The position numbers and the translations under genes were made by a program. From Cinnamomum chago (lineage: Eukaryota; Streptophyta; Magnoliopsida; Laurales; Lauraceae): 64,000 nucleotides of DNA. Location of the stretch: positions 66,615,922 to 66,679,921 of the forward strand of contig CP142456.1 of assembly GCA_038049695.1 (NCBI GenBank), written 5' to 3'. How positions within the stretch are numbered: the stretch's first letter is position 1; every line of letters starts with the position of its first letter. The notes under the pieces were generated by a model. That model was not told where the DNA came from. It searched no databases and saw nothing but the letters and a program-made list of their open reading frames with translations. Of the stretch, positions 24,500 to 36,128 are shown piece after piece.

Positions 24500-25299
24500 T
24501 TAGGAGTACAATCGAAAGATCTAATGTTCTCTGTCTCCAAAAATCCACAAGCCAATATGCCCGAGGTCTTGGCCAAGGCAGAGAAATACATCAATGGCGA
24601 GGAAGCTTTCCTCTCAAAAGTGAAGAGCTCTACAACTCATAAAGAAAAGGAAAAGAGAATAATAGACCGAAATCCAACAAGGACAAGAGCCGAGTGTTGG
24701 AACGGAAATCCCAAGAACCATTGACAGCGCGTATGTATCGAATACTAAAAATTTTCCTTTAAAACCTACAAGGCGGAATTAGGGTTTACTACCTTAGAGA
24801 TCACTCTAGTGTGATCTTGTCTCAGCACGAACGCACAACCCAACAACGAACACGGAAGACAGCTCGACGAACCTCGCGGCCTTCTGTCGTATATCCCCCA
24901 ACGTCAGAGTCCGGATGCAGAGTGGGCTATCAGAACCTCTCAACTTTTGCTCTCCCTTTCATTTCAGCCTCTCTCAAAAAAGACGAGCAAAGAATAGATG
25001 CTCAATTAGAGAGCCTAGACGTCTACATATAGACTTCGACAGTGACCCTAGAAATAATTTGGAAAATCTTATCTGTATAAAGTGGGTAGCGTTTGGATTC
25101 TTTTATTTTTGCCTCTTATACACTTAAAACTTATTGAATCCGTTTTTAGAATGTTTGGTAGGGGTATTTACTGTGTCCATTTCAATTGGTTTTACGAGGA
25201 AGGATGTATATAAAAAGAAGCCAGCAAAAGCACCTAATTTGAATAAGGGCTTAATGTCTGAAGCGGAAAGACTGGGTATGCTACAGTGAAACGGACGTC

Positions 25300-26560
25300 C
25301 TTTTAGGACAGTCCGCTTTTTCATTTTTTTTAATTTATGGGACCCAAAATCATGATACAGACCATTAGATATTTGCAGAAGGTCAAACACGGCCATGTGG
25401 CAAAATTTCAGCCGTTGATCTATCTCAGAACTCAAGATATTTGCAGAAAAACGTGAGCCCTTCGATTTGAAATTCTGGAAATTGTGCGCCCCATAATCAT
25501 GATCCAATCTGTTGATTCTCTTTGGATGGCCAAAAACGACCACAGGCCCCAAAATGAGCCTCTAAATCCAAGCGGGTCTTGAGAAATTTATAAAAATGTT
25601 TTTGATCGTTGATGTACCATGATTATTGACTGAGTTTTGAAATTGTACAAGGGCAGTGTGGTTTTTTTTTTTGTACATTCAGCCACCAAATATCATTATC
25701 CAAATCATTGGATATATTCAGAAGACCATGCACGATTATGGGTCCAAATTTTAGCCGTTGGATCATCATAGATTTGGAGATATTTACAAAAAAAAACGCA
25801 AACATTTATATCTACCTTTTTTAAAACCATGGCCCCCAAATGCAAGATCCAAATCATTAAATGATGATCCAAACGGCCCATAGTCATTAAAATGTGGAAC
25901 ACATGTTTAGGATAAACTTTCAACCGTTGGATGATCACAGATCTTGAGATATTTGCAAAATGCCTAGACCATTAGATCTATTTTTACATGTGTCTTACCA
26001 AACAGTCTATTTTTAAAATATCTATATCTTACCAAACAGTCAATTTGTAAAACATCAATTTCAAACTGCTCCATTTGAAATAGATCTATATCATACAGAT
26101 CTGTTTCGTAAAGATAAGATTTGCCAAACAATGATATAGATCTGTTTCAAATGGGGCGGTTTGAAATAGATGTTTCCAAAATAGTTAGTTTGGTAAGACC
26201 AAAAAATATTTGAAATAGATGCTTAGAAATCCAATGGTTTATGGTTTTTTCATTAATTTCTTGAGATATAGCATGAATCGGGGCCTAAAATTTGGACTTG
26301 TAGTTATTTTCATTATTCCAAAGAGGATCAACGGTTCTGATCATTATTGTGTGGCCCCCAAAAGTTCAAAAATGTAGATCAATGGTTTCGTGGTTTTTGG
26401 TAAATATCTCAAGACTACATAAAGATCAATGGTTCAAGTTTTAACACATAGCCGTTTTTTATCTTCTTAAGATTCTCAACGGATCGGATCATCATGTATG
26501 GTCCTAAAATTTTGAAAAAATGTCGGTGCGAAAATCATCGCATTATGTACAGTAGTCACA
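25300..26560 (-). repeat. Internally repetitive region related to the 58865 Harbinger-type element
   Basis: On the minus strand this region repeats variants of GCAAATATCTCAAGATC followed by ATCAACGGCTGAAATTT. The same phrase recurs in the Harbinger-type insertion at 58865-59950. Ends are not well defined. It has no coding potential. Confidence 0.55.
26028..26197. repeat. 170-bp foldback (hairpin) repeat
   Basis: Arms 26028-26092 and 26132-26197 are imperfect inverted repeats of about 65 bp (roughly 80% by eye), both ending in CTTACCAAAC-type sequence, with a 39-bp loop. The transcript of either strand would fold into a long hairpin. It is probably a foldback MITE nested in the composite insertion. 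Confidence 0.75.
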
Positions 26561-26915
26561 CCCGTCTTCGTGCTTCAGATTTCTACGTCTACTTCAATTC
26601 TGCCACTTTTCGTTGCTTTTCAAAACAAAGAGATTTTGTCTTTATGCGTTTCCAAATAAAGGACGCCGTTTAGTTACCAAACAGACTTTTGGCCTTTTCA
26701 AACCTCTTTTAGGCAATAAGAGGTGGATAATAGACTTGACAAACGGGCACTAAGTCAGTCCACTAAAAACTTATCATCGATCTCATGAGCCTTATCTCAA
26801 AATTATATTCAAGCTCCTTAATAATCTCCCCACATTTAAGATTACAAATGTCCTTCACTTAATTAAATTGCTGACAATTATATTTGATTGACTTATTCTA
26901 TTCCTTGAGACCTTA

Positions 26916-27693
26916 GAGCAACTCCAACAGATGAGTTATTTTTCCAACTCAGCATGGAGTTGATATGCAACGGTAAAAAATGGTATGTGGGACGACCTCC
27001 AACAGCAACGGTAAAAATGAGCTAGAATTAACATATGGGTTGGTATGTCTTTTTTGGCATACCAAAAGGCAGCCTTCATTTCTTTCTTTTTTTAATATAA
27101 TAATACAAGGGCAGTGGTTCAACCGTTGCATACTTTATTTTCATCAGCTGGTGATATGATGCTCTGATATGATGGTAGTTAGTGAACGTTAGATTATAGC
27201 CGTTGCATTTTTTTTTTTACTTATTTGAATTTTAATGGGTAATTATAAATTGTGAAAATTTGAGAAACTCTTGACCTTGGATATCTATAAATTATGAGTG
27301 TTTGAAGTCTTTTTTTCCCTCATTCACACTATGGATTCTCAATTTCCTCATTCACAATATGAAGAAGCTTGTGATTGACTATAATATTATGTAATTTGAT
27401 TTTACCTTTTCAATGAAAAATGGGTTTCAAGTACGTACAATTTGTACAGTTTTTATTTTTTAATAATTTATTACTTTAATAATATTTAAATCGTACCAAA
27501 TCCCGTTAAATATAAATAAGATATATGTAATAAAACAAATGAAGATTAAATGAAAAAGAATAAAATAATAATTTGACATCTCTATTGGAGTTGCCCAAGT
27601 GAGATGTCAAATTTACATATGCCTTTTTTGCCACATAAGCCTTTATTTTTGAAAAAGGCATATGGAGAAATGAAGTACCTGTTGGAGATGCTC
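26916..27693. mobile_element. PIF/Harbinger-type (Tourist-like) MITE
   Basis: The 778-bp element has inverted ends GAGCAACTCCAACAG (left) and, as complement of the right end, GAGCATCTCCAACAGG. It is flanked by TTA on both sides (26913-26915 and 27694-27696). The 3-bp TTA duplication fits the PIF/Harbinger group. It has no coding content. Confidence 0.8.
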
Positions 27694-28680
27694 TTACCAT
27701 TCAACTTATTTGTCATGTGGAATAATTAAATCCACCTGTAGGATTTGACCTGGACAAAACTTATGAGTTTCCTCAAGAGGACATCATCAACCCATTTTAA
27801 TACTGGGATGTGGTTTCCTTTAATAATTAATTTCCACCACACAAATAACAATATCTCCTAATTCACCGAGCTTATTAACTCAATATAAATCTCACCCTTT
27901 GATGAATTAAAGTGACAAACATTATATGCATGTGGCAATTAAATATTTTGGGATTAATTAAGAGCATAAGCAATCATAATAATCGATCATGAGGTATTTA
28001 TTATCTTATTGAATCTGTAAAAGATAACTAACAACCTCAACATGGGTCTGTTCAATACACAAAGTGTACTAGTGCAATAATCCAAGACATCAAACAGTCT
28101 CCTACGGTCAACACATACTAGGTCAGAATATTACGCTATAATCATACTGATGGTGTGTCCAATTCCATCTAGGATTGTAAACCTATACTCATATTATACA
28201 AGGATCCGATAATTTGGTCTTCTGTGCATAAGCCGAACTCTACACACCAAATTATCTATAATATAAAATATAAGACACACATCCATACTATGTACTAAAT
28301 ATAATGCAAACATTTTGCCCATATAGATTCTCAATAAAATAGAAAGGACAAACTTCTATTAATTAATAAAACGAGTTTAATTACTAAAAGCAAGCTTTTA
28401 GTATACTACTCTATCAACGAGAACAATCTCCTTGGAGGGACAGAGATCGCTCCCCAAAGAGGAAGAGGAGGGGTGACATTAGAGATCGTTTGGGTCCTCC
28501 ACCTCAAGAGCTGCAGCCAAGGTATGCCCCATGGCAGTTCACTCCCCTCAATGCTGCGGTGTCACAGGTGCTCTACGAGGTACAAAATAAGAAGTTCTTG
28601 AGGTGGTCACCTCGGATGAAGGCTGACCCCGCTCCACAAGATATAATGAAATACGTACTGCAAATATCACTGGGACACAG

Positions 28681-29289
28681 TGTTGGGCAAAACACTGCAC
28701 CACCATGACATCATCTAGAAGAATCTACAAGATCCCTTGTTGGCTTTTCTAGAATTCAAATCCATCAAAAAGGTCTTAGCTTTTTCATCATTCTTCTAGA
28801 AAGAACCATTACAAGAGTTCTCACCCACCTACACAAACGGACTTACTCTTTCCAGAATATTCAAGACCGACTTCACTTGTAGTGATGAATGAGACTACGT
28901 GGATTACTTGCCGTTCACATGAGAAACACATCCACCGACCTTACACACCTATAAATATGAGGCCTTGCCTCATTTGCAAGACAAGTGGAACACAACTCAA
29001 GTGTGAAGTGAAGTCCACTTAGTAGAGTGTGGAGTGAGACACACTAAAGTGTGTAGTGAGAAATTAAAGTGAGTACTCATTTGTAGTGAGTGAGTATATT
29101 GAGTAAAGTGCAGTAAGTGAGTTTCTTACTTGTAAGCGTGTAGGCTTAAAAGTGTATTCCTTTGTAATAGTGTATTTGTGTAAAATTTATAAAGTGGGTT
29201 CTTGTTCTTAGTGTAATTTGTATTTTATAATTAAGCTATAGCTAGTTAGTATCTCCCATTGTCTAAACTTTCAAAGCCATCTTCCAACA
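28681..29289 (+). mobile_element. 5' LTR of a Ty1/copia retrotransposon
   Basis: The LTR starts TGTTGGGC and ends CTTCCAACA (609 bp), so its ends are short inverted repeats, TGTTGG and CCAACA. A TATA-like CTATAAATATGAGG lies near 28951. It is inserted in gypsy gag. No 3' LTR or right-hand target duplication was found because the element is truncated. Confidence 0.85.
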
Positions 29290-29292
29290 AAG

Positions 29293-29304
29293 TGGTATCA
29301 GAGC
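29293..29304 (+). other. Copia primer-binding site
   Basis: TGGTATCAGAGC, three bases after the LTR, is the standard plant copia primer-binding site complementary to the 3' end of initiator tRNA-Met. Confidence 0.95.
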
Positions 29305-29325
29305 CAGGTTCCTCTACAAGCAGAG

Positions 29326-30949
29326 ATGGCATCAAGCTTGGTTCAACCCCAGATCCCAAAGCTGACGAAGGAGAACCATGAGAACTAGAGTATCTAGATG
29401 AAGGCGTTATTCGGATCGCAGGATCTATGGGAGATCGTCACCGAAAGATACGTGGAACCCACTACAGAGCAAGAAGTTGCGTACACTCCAGAGCAGAAGA
29501 CTGCCCTAAAAGATCAGAAGAAGAAAGACAAGAAGGCTCTGTTCCTATTCTATCAAGAGGTAGATGAATCAACCTTCGAAAAGATTGCTGAAACACCATC
29601 TAGCAAGAAAGCATGGGAGACCCTTAGCACTATCTTCAAAGGTGTTGATCGAGTCAAGAGGGTTCGTCTAAAACCCTCCTAGCATAGTTTGAAGCTACTC
29701 ACATGAAAAAAGGTGAGAATATTTCGTATTATTTTTCACGATTGCTAGTAATAGTAAATCAAATGAAGGGAAATTGTGAAAAGATAGAAGATATTAGAGT
29801 TGTAGAAAAAACATTAAAATCCCTCACAACCAAATCCAAGCATGTGGTTATGGCTATTGAGGAGTCCAAAGATTTAGAGACTCTCTCAATAGAAGAATTA
29901 ATGGGATCACTCCAAGTCCATGAGCAACGTATGCAAAAGAATAGTAGCTCCATGGTCTTGGAATAGGCACTAGAGTCAAAATTGACTCTAAGTGAGAAAA
30001 AGCCAGGTCGAGGAAGTTCGAAGCGGGGCGGTAGAGGAAAAGAGGGAGCAAACCCTCAAAGCCGAAGGCAGTCTCAATCACGGAGCTCCAACAATCGTGG
30101 AAGAGGAGCTGGCCGAGGTGGATTTGCCCGTGGTCGTGGTAATTCAAGAAGTGTTCAATGCTACAACTGCAACAAGTTTGGACACTTTGCCTCGGAGTGC
30201 TGGAGCAAACCCGCTGAAGGGGAGGAGCAATCTAACTTCGCAGAAGCAAGAGGTGAAGAAAAAGAATTATCCACATTTCTCCTAGCGCAAGAGGAAGGCT
30301 ATGGCCAAGAAAATGTTTGGTACCTGGATTCCGGTACAAGCAACCACATGTGCGGGAAGAAGGAACTCTTTGAAGAGCTTGCGGAAGATGTCAGCGGAAA
30401 AGTAAGTCTCAGAGACTCATCAAAGCTTCAGGTACAAGGTAAGGGAAGTATTAAGATTTATCAAAAAGATGGTGTGCTTGCATATATATCAAATTTGCAT
30501 TACGTGCCCAATATGAAAAGTAATCTCCTTAGTCTTGGGCAACTCCTAGAGAAGGGGTATGTAATACACATGGAAAATCTCTCTTTGTCATTGAGAGATG
30601 TACATGGGAGGCATGTAGCTCGAGTCCAAATGGCGAAGAATCGCATGTTTCCACTCTATCTTAACACAAAGGTGGAGAAGTGCTTCCATGGACTTATAAA
30701 CAATGAGTCATGGAAGTGGCATCTTAGATATGGGCATCTTCACTTCAATGTGCTCAAGCTATTATCCACTACAAACATGGTGCATGGCTTGCCTACTATT
30801 GAAAAGCCCAAGCATGTGTGTGAGGCATGCACACTTGGCAAGCAACAAAGAAACTCATTTCCAGTAGGGAAATCATGGAGAGCAAAAGCACCATTGCAGT
30901 TGGTTCACACAGATATTTGTGGGCCATTGAAGACACCTTCTCTTGGAGG
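29326..30949 (+). pseudogene. Ty1/copia gag-pol, truncated in integrase
   Basis: The polyprotein begins MASSLVQPQIPKLTKEN at 29326 and meets two early TAG stops (29395 and nearby), then a frame shift plus stop near 29680. The last long frame runs from 29982. Domains in order are a UBN2-type gag region, a CCHC zinc knuckle (CYNCNKFGHFASEC), the protease motif WYLDSGTSNHM, the GAG_pre-integrase HHCC zinc domain (HLRYGHLHFN ... CEACTLGKQ) and the first integrase residues, LVHTDICGPLKTPS. Similarity ends at about 30949. Most of integrase and all of reverse transcriptase, RNase H and the 3' LTR are gone. The element is non-autonomous and dead. Confidence 0.9.
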
Positions 30950-31517
30950 TAATATATTACATGAGAAAGAATTTTATCTAAAAGTCTAATATATAAATAG
31001 ATGTGTTGAATGTGTTGGACTCTATATTTAGATGACTAAAATAAAAAATTTCTCCCAAATCCCTAAAATTTCTACTTAAATTAAAATTGAAATCGAAATT
31101 GAGCTCCAATTTTGCAATCAATTGCGATATTAGAGCTTAATTTCGAAATCGATTCCTAATCTCTCTTTAATATATATTAATGGGACTGTGATGCATAGGA
31201 CTGCCTTATCGTCCAACACTCCCCCTCTAGAGTGAGAATATCAAGAAACTTGCTTTTCAAAAAGTTGACAGATGACAGCCAAGTGCTTTAGTGAAGAGAT
31301 CCCAAGATCATATGATAGTAGTGGTAGGATTGAGCGAAATTCTATTTTTGCACATGAACAAGAGACAGTAAATTATTTCTTGCTCTTCCAATAAATGTGG
31401 CTCTCTCCAAGAAAGTAATATAATAACTAATAGAATTTTTACAAGTCCACCAACTGCTTGGGTAATGAATATTTCTTTTTACCCAGTATAAAAAAATAGG
31501 GGAACCCCATCAAATAG

Positions 31518-31702
31518 AAGTCATAGAAAGTCATAATACACATTAGGTTGAGAACTCCTGATTTAAACTAGAAACAGAAGTCATAGCAAGTCAAAAATTA
31601 ATGCACATTAGGTTTAGAACTCCTGATTTGAACTAGATACAGAAGTCATAGCAAGTCAAAAATTAATACACAGTAGGTTTAGAACTCTTGATTTGAACTA
31701 GA
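31518..31702 (+). repeat. Tandem repeat, 58-65 bp x 3
   Basis: Three head-to-tail units start AGAAGTCATAG at 31518, 31576 and 31641 and share TTAGAACTCCTGATTTGAAC. The first unit is shorter (58 bp) than the second (65 bp). Confidence 0.85.
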
Positions 31703-32483
31703 TGACCTGATCTGACATCCTTTAATGCAACTCTCTCCTAATCCTTTTATGCAAGTTGTTGATGTCTTATGTGGGAAAAAGGGCCTTATTTGGTCGAGCA
31801 TGCAAGTGGATGATCTGTTTTTGCCGAAATTATTTCACTAACCTTTCTCCAATAATAATGATTTGATATAAGAGAAAAAGTTTGATGGTCACTTGTTCAC
31901 CTCTAACCTTTACCTACCAATGACCCTAGTCCACACCTAATATGCAAACACCTTACTTTTTTTTTCTTTTTTTCTTTTTTTAAGATGATGAAAACACCTT
32001 TGTCATGAGATTTCCGAGAAAGTAACATGCTATTAGAAGTGATTAATTTAAATCCTTATCTATTTTTAACTATCCATTGATCTACTAGCTTAGATTCCTT
32101 CTAGAAATTAAAGTTGAATAAATTACAAACATCGAGTCTGGTACACTCTGTTAAAACAGAAAACTTAGGGGTCGTTTGTCTACACCCATTTACATATGTA
32201 AATGGTGAATATGCGTAACATTTATGTATCAGTTATGTTTGTGTACAATTATTTACGCATTTTGCTTGTAAATCAGATGTGTAAATGGTGTGAAAATGAG
32301 CCCATTTTCACACCAAGATTTGATCACTTGTTGATGTGGGAAATAGAGATTACCAAAACACATACCTTTCAAAGAATACCCGTTGGATGCAGAGGTGTTG
32401 GGGCATTTCCGTAAAAGACGTTATAGGTTTGAAACCCCCTCTAGCGCATTAGAAAAATAATAATAAAAGAGGTCTAAAAAAGA

Positions 32484-32775
32484 TGATTTTAAGGGACAAA
32501 ATCTGTAAGACAAAAAGTACATATTAGAAAATGAAAGTATCTCCAATGATTTTAAGAGACAAAATCTGTAAGACAAAAAAAATATTAGAAAATAAAAGTG
32601 TCTCCAATGATGTTAAGGGACAAAATCTTTAAGACAAAAAAACAATGAAAGTGTCTCCAATGATTTTAAGAGACAAAATCTTTAAGACAAAAAAACATAT
32701 TAGAAAATGAAAGTGGCTCCAATGATTTTAAGAGACAAAATCTATAAGACAAAAAACATATTGGTAGTAAGAATC
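32484..32775 (+). repeat. Minisatellite, five units of 53-64 bp
   Basis: Units start GATTTTAAG(A/G)GACAAAATC at 32484, 32548, 32609, 32662 and 32724. Each contains a run AAGACAAAAA and ends CTCCAAT. Length differences lie mainly in the A-run and an internal ATATTAGAAA segment that is missing from the short unit. Confidence 0.85.
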
Positions 32776-32932
32776 TTAAAGGGCAATCTATAAGATAAAT
32801 CTCTCAATGATTTTTCTATATAAACTTTGAACTAGTTAATTACCTTATTATTTTAGTTTTCTTCCAATATCTCAATGATTTTTCTAAACTTATTTATTAT
32901 CGCAATACTTTAAAAATCTTTAAACATGTATA

Positions 32933-33084
32933 TATGAATGGAAGAGAGAAGGAAGAATGTATTTTATATAGCATTATGGGATCATTCAAAAATCATGTAT
33001 AAATGCAATATGAATGGAAGAGAGGAGGAAGAATGTATTTTATATAGCATTATGGGATCATTCAAAAATCATGTATAAATGTAA
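32933..33084 (+). repeat. Tandem repeat, 76 bp x 2
   Basis: Two nearly identical 76-bp units begin TATGAATGGAAGAGAG and contain TTTATATAGCATTATGGGAT. The near identity suggests a recent event. Confidence 0.9.
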
Positions 33085-33377
33085 TTTCACCTAACCATAA
33101 CAAAATTGTGACACTTCTAATATGATTGAACTTAGCCACAAAATACAAATTTTAAGAACTTTCTATAATTGATTAATATTAGTATAAAGCCTATGAGATG
33201 CATGGGTTAAGTTTAATGCAAATTCATGAATAATGAATTAAGATCAATATTGAATTAAATATATATTAATAAAAATATTAATAATAATGCTATTTGCTTA
33301 ATCAAACATGTTGGAATGCATTTTTGTGAAGGTGATCATTGATAGAAATGTATATTTTTTAAAAGTGTATTTCATGT

Positions 33378-33530
33378 CACTACAAGAAAATATAATTTTA
33401 GCGTCGGACTTATAGAGGCGGCCGATAAAATTTGTCGCTATAGTATACTTACAGCCCGCTATAAAGTTACTTTTACCCGCGGCCTTCGCTATGTCCGTCG
33501 CTAAAAACATCAGTCCAACGGTGGCAAGCT
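33378..33530 (+). mobile_element. CACTA (En/Spm-like) terminus and subterminal region
   Basis: CACTACAAGAAAA (33378-33390) is the classic plant CACTA terminal repeat. The next 140 bp carry GC-rich subterminal motifs of the GTCGCTA and GCGTCGG type. The element should run rightward, where a pyrimidine-rich, leader-like stretch lies at 33600-34030. No opposite end (TTTTCTTGTAGTG) was found in the window, so its extent is unknown. The long plus-strand frame at 33552-34025 is low-complexity and shows no CACTA transposase motif. Confidence 0.75.
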
Positions 33531-34030
33531 CCGGCGGGAGTCAAGTTTTGGATGGCGCTACAAATTATTTGTTGCGGTAAAAGTTTTAGATATATCGGTC
33601 CCTTTCTCGCTCACCTCCCTCATTGTCTCACTTCTAACATCTATCCCTCTCTCATTCTCTCGCGCACCTGCATGTCTCCCTCCCCTGCGCAGCAAGCAGC
33701 CCTCCATCTCTCGACCTCATTCATCTCTCTGTCACGCCGATCCCTCTTCTCTCACTCATCCATCGCCGGAGGACTGAAATTCCTCTCCAATCGAAAAGCC
33801 CCAAATCTCCAACCCTTACCCTCGTCTCTCTCGAAGCATCGTCCATCCCATCATCAAAAACCCTCTCCATTCGAAAACCCCCAAATCAAAAGTGTTCAGA
33901 CCTTCTCCCTCAAACTCTCTCGACTCTCTCAATTTCCAGGCAACATAAAACGAAGGAAGGGAACAAAGAAGAGGAGGAAAAGAGGAAGAAAAAAGGAGAG
34001 AGGAAGAGAAAAAGAAATGCCTTGAAAACT

Positions 34031-36128
34031 CAGGTAGGGGTTTCTTAATCGATTTTTTTTTTCTCGTTTGATGGCTAATCCGCAGGCGCTCTTAATGGGC
34101 AAAGCCTTATCCATTTTTGATATGTTTGGAATGACAGCCCTCAATCTGATTTGATGGAGAAATTGACGGATAAAAAAAAAACTCTGCTTTGACGAGGAAT
34201 AAAGAGCGGAAAAAAAAAATACAAGAAGCAGGAAACACATTGCAGATTCAACATGAAGAACAGCAGAGACCTGGTGCTCGGAAACGTCTCAGTGCAGATT
34301 TGGAGAACCTAACTGTGAGTGAAAAATATGACCATTTTTTTATTTTGTTTTTTGTTTTAGCTGTTGTTCTCTCTGTTACAATCTCTCGTGTCAATTCAAG
34401 AGCTTTTGGATGCTATCCAGAATCCAGATTGCCTTTTGGTCTGTATATTTTGGAAATAGAATTATTTGTTGATTCTGTTCTTCCATGTTTTTTTAATGGA
34501 TATTCTGTTCTTCCATGTTAATCGATATTCTGTTCTTCCATGTGTTTGGGAAAGTGTGGAAATCCAATCTCACATGAGGTAATGGACATTGTTTATCAGA
34601 TTTTTCTACCCCAAATCAAGATCAGTCTCTACTAATTAGTAGGGGTGGATGACACAAGAAATCAGTGCCTTCCATCATCACACACACAGTGATGACCATC
34701 CTTAATACCAAAATATTCACACCACTCATGATTTGTAGTTACTTCCAAACAGCCTGAAGTCACATCCCATTGTCTTGTCTCTCATGAAACCAAACATAAG
34801 CTGTAAGCCCCGGCATTCCTGCAGACAACATATGTCAGGAGGAATCAAACAAGTCATGGTTGAGTTTGACTCTGACCTGATCAAATTGTATATAAATATG
34901 ATAGTATTGTTTACACAGTATTTCATCCAGCGATGCAATGTAATGTAGTATCCTAATATGTAAAGATGAATGATTACTAATTTGATTATATGAAAGATAG
35001 AAACTATAGAAAATTGTGTCCTAAAACTAATATGTACAATCCAAAGTCAAATAAAATTTTCAGACTGAAAGGCAGCTGGTTTTGAAACCTATGTATAAGA
35101 GAGAGTTCCTGCCTGATACGCAGTCAATGAAGCTGCCTGTTTTTCCTATCTTCCATGATGGAAGATACCTTGTACCTCAAATGGAAACTCCCAAAAAGCG
35201 CATGGCACTTGTGTTGCCTTGTATCTGCATCATTTTTGCTTCTCATGATGCCCCCTGATAGACTCGTACATAGGGCCCTTTGAACCATTACCTCTCCCCA
35301 AGTCAGGGCCAATCTGATTTGGACGAAGCTATTGCTCCACCTATAATTACATCAGAACTGCAAATATTCTTCTATTTTGAATATAGAAGAGGACAAGTGG
35401 TGTAGATCACCCAACCAATGAACAATTCACGTTGGTCAATGGTGTCAAGGGATACACTCGCACAGACAAACCTTCAATAAATTTATATTTTAAATTGATT
35501 TCCATACCTACTTAACTACATTTCTTTTATTACTAATGACTACAGTTTCTTTTTTATAGCCAAAATACTCAAGCTATCCTAATTAATTTAGATAACCAAG
35601 CAAAATGAAAACCAAATCTTAAGAATGACTAACTAAGATTCTTCCATTCTAAGATCCTACTAAAACTTTCCTAACTAAGACATCTAAAACAAAGAAAGAA
35701 AAAAAGTAGTGCATTTAAACACATCCTCTAAACACCACTTTGGATTGTTGGGAAACGCTTTTCCGGCCAAATATCATTCTATTACGCTCTAATTCGAACC
35801 CTACCCGAACCCAAATGGCGCTAAATGAAGATTTTCAGCAGAATGGCATTAAAAAAACCACTGCTTTTCACACCACCCCAAATGCATCAATCCTTAAACA
35901 AACATGTGTTCAATAGCACAGCTACTGATCTTGAATACATCCAAAAAACCAATCAAACGAGTCTTTTTCAAGAAAAAAGCTGGATAACTGATGAAACATT
36001 TCGATCTCTAAACCGAAAAGTAAAAAGGAAATCGATCGCCTCATATCCAAGGACACGAAAACAAATCTAGGGTTAGGGTTTCTACAACCGCTACATATGT
36101 ATAAGATGTGGCGTGGGGGTGTACGGAC
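34031..36128. other. Non-genic or intronic stretch
   Basis: No conserved protein motif was found. It lies downstream (minus strand) of the OB-fold gene first exon and could be its intron, but no exon matching the rest of that family was seen. A minus-strand ...CTGCAG followed by a short open stretch near 34826 is not recognisable. Confidence 0.45.

Larger units (their letters stand above)
24719..28419. mobile_element. 3.7 kb composite insertion in gypsy gag
   Basis: The insertion is bounded by the 5-bp duplication AGAAC (24714-24718 and 28420-28424). Removing it with one duplicate joins the gag frame exactly. The termini are related inverted sequences, CATTGACAGCG and (complement of the right end) CGTTGATAGAG. 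A 5-bp duplication suits an LTR retrotransposon, but TG and CA lie three bases inside the ends, so the class is uncertain. The outer parts (24719-25080 and 27700-28419) look like two halves of one non-coding LTR-like unit. The middle holds a Harbinger-related repetitive region (about 25300-26560), a 170-bp foldback and a 778-bp MITE. Confidence 0.7.
23136..28680 (+). pseudogene. Ty3/gypsy gag, interrupted and mutated
   Basis: The gag frame opens at ATG 23136-23138 and meets an in-frame TAG before MANSPPNNELEALCQ (from 23250). A further stop and frame shift follow near 23650. The capsid-like part then reads FRMPQMETF (near 23724), phrases related to ALAWFNRL, KSLRSYVQ, and VQSKDLMFSVSKNPQANMPE (after 24507). 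The reading is broken by a hAT MITE at 24112-24499 and by a 3.7 kb insertion at 24719-28419. It resumes at 28425 with RDRDRSPKRKRRGD and a Pro/Gln-rich stretch before the nucleocapsid, with one more frame shift near 28653, and ends at 28680 where a copia LTR is inserted. No protease or reverse transcriptase was found. The element is dead. Confidence 0.8.
30950..33377. other. AT-rich non-genic stretch with minisatellites
   Basis: No gene was recognised. The region begins with a palindromic short-repeat block like that at 3360 (31075-31165) and a Helitron 5'-like TTTAATATATATTAATGGGA near 31170. It also holds three separate tandem arrays, listed individually. The sequence at 31780-31880 recurs in variant form at 49575-49680 (shared phrase GAGCATGCAAGTGGATG), marking a dispersed repeat. 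Confidence 0.6.

Noticed and set aside
32484-32775. CRISPR-like array
   Set aside because: The units are continuous variable tandem repeats without unique spacers, in a plant nuclear context.
33552-34025. Long plus-strand open frame (157 codons)
   Set aside because: Low-complexity Ser/Pro/Lys-rich translation of CT- and GA-rich DNA beside a CACTA end. No conserved domain and no plausible coding bias.
34730-34870. Possible minus-strand exon after CTGCAG
   Set aside because: All three frames give short peptides with no match to the missing half of the OB-fold protein or any other family.
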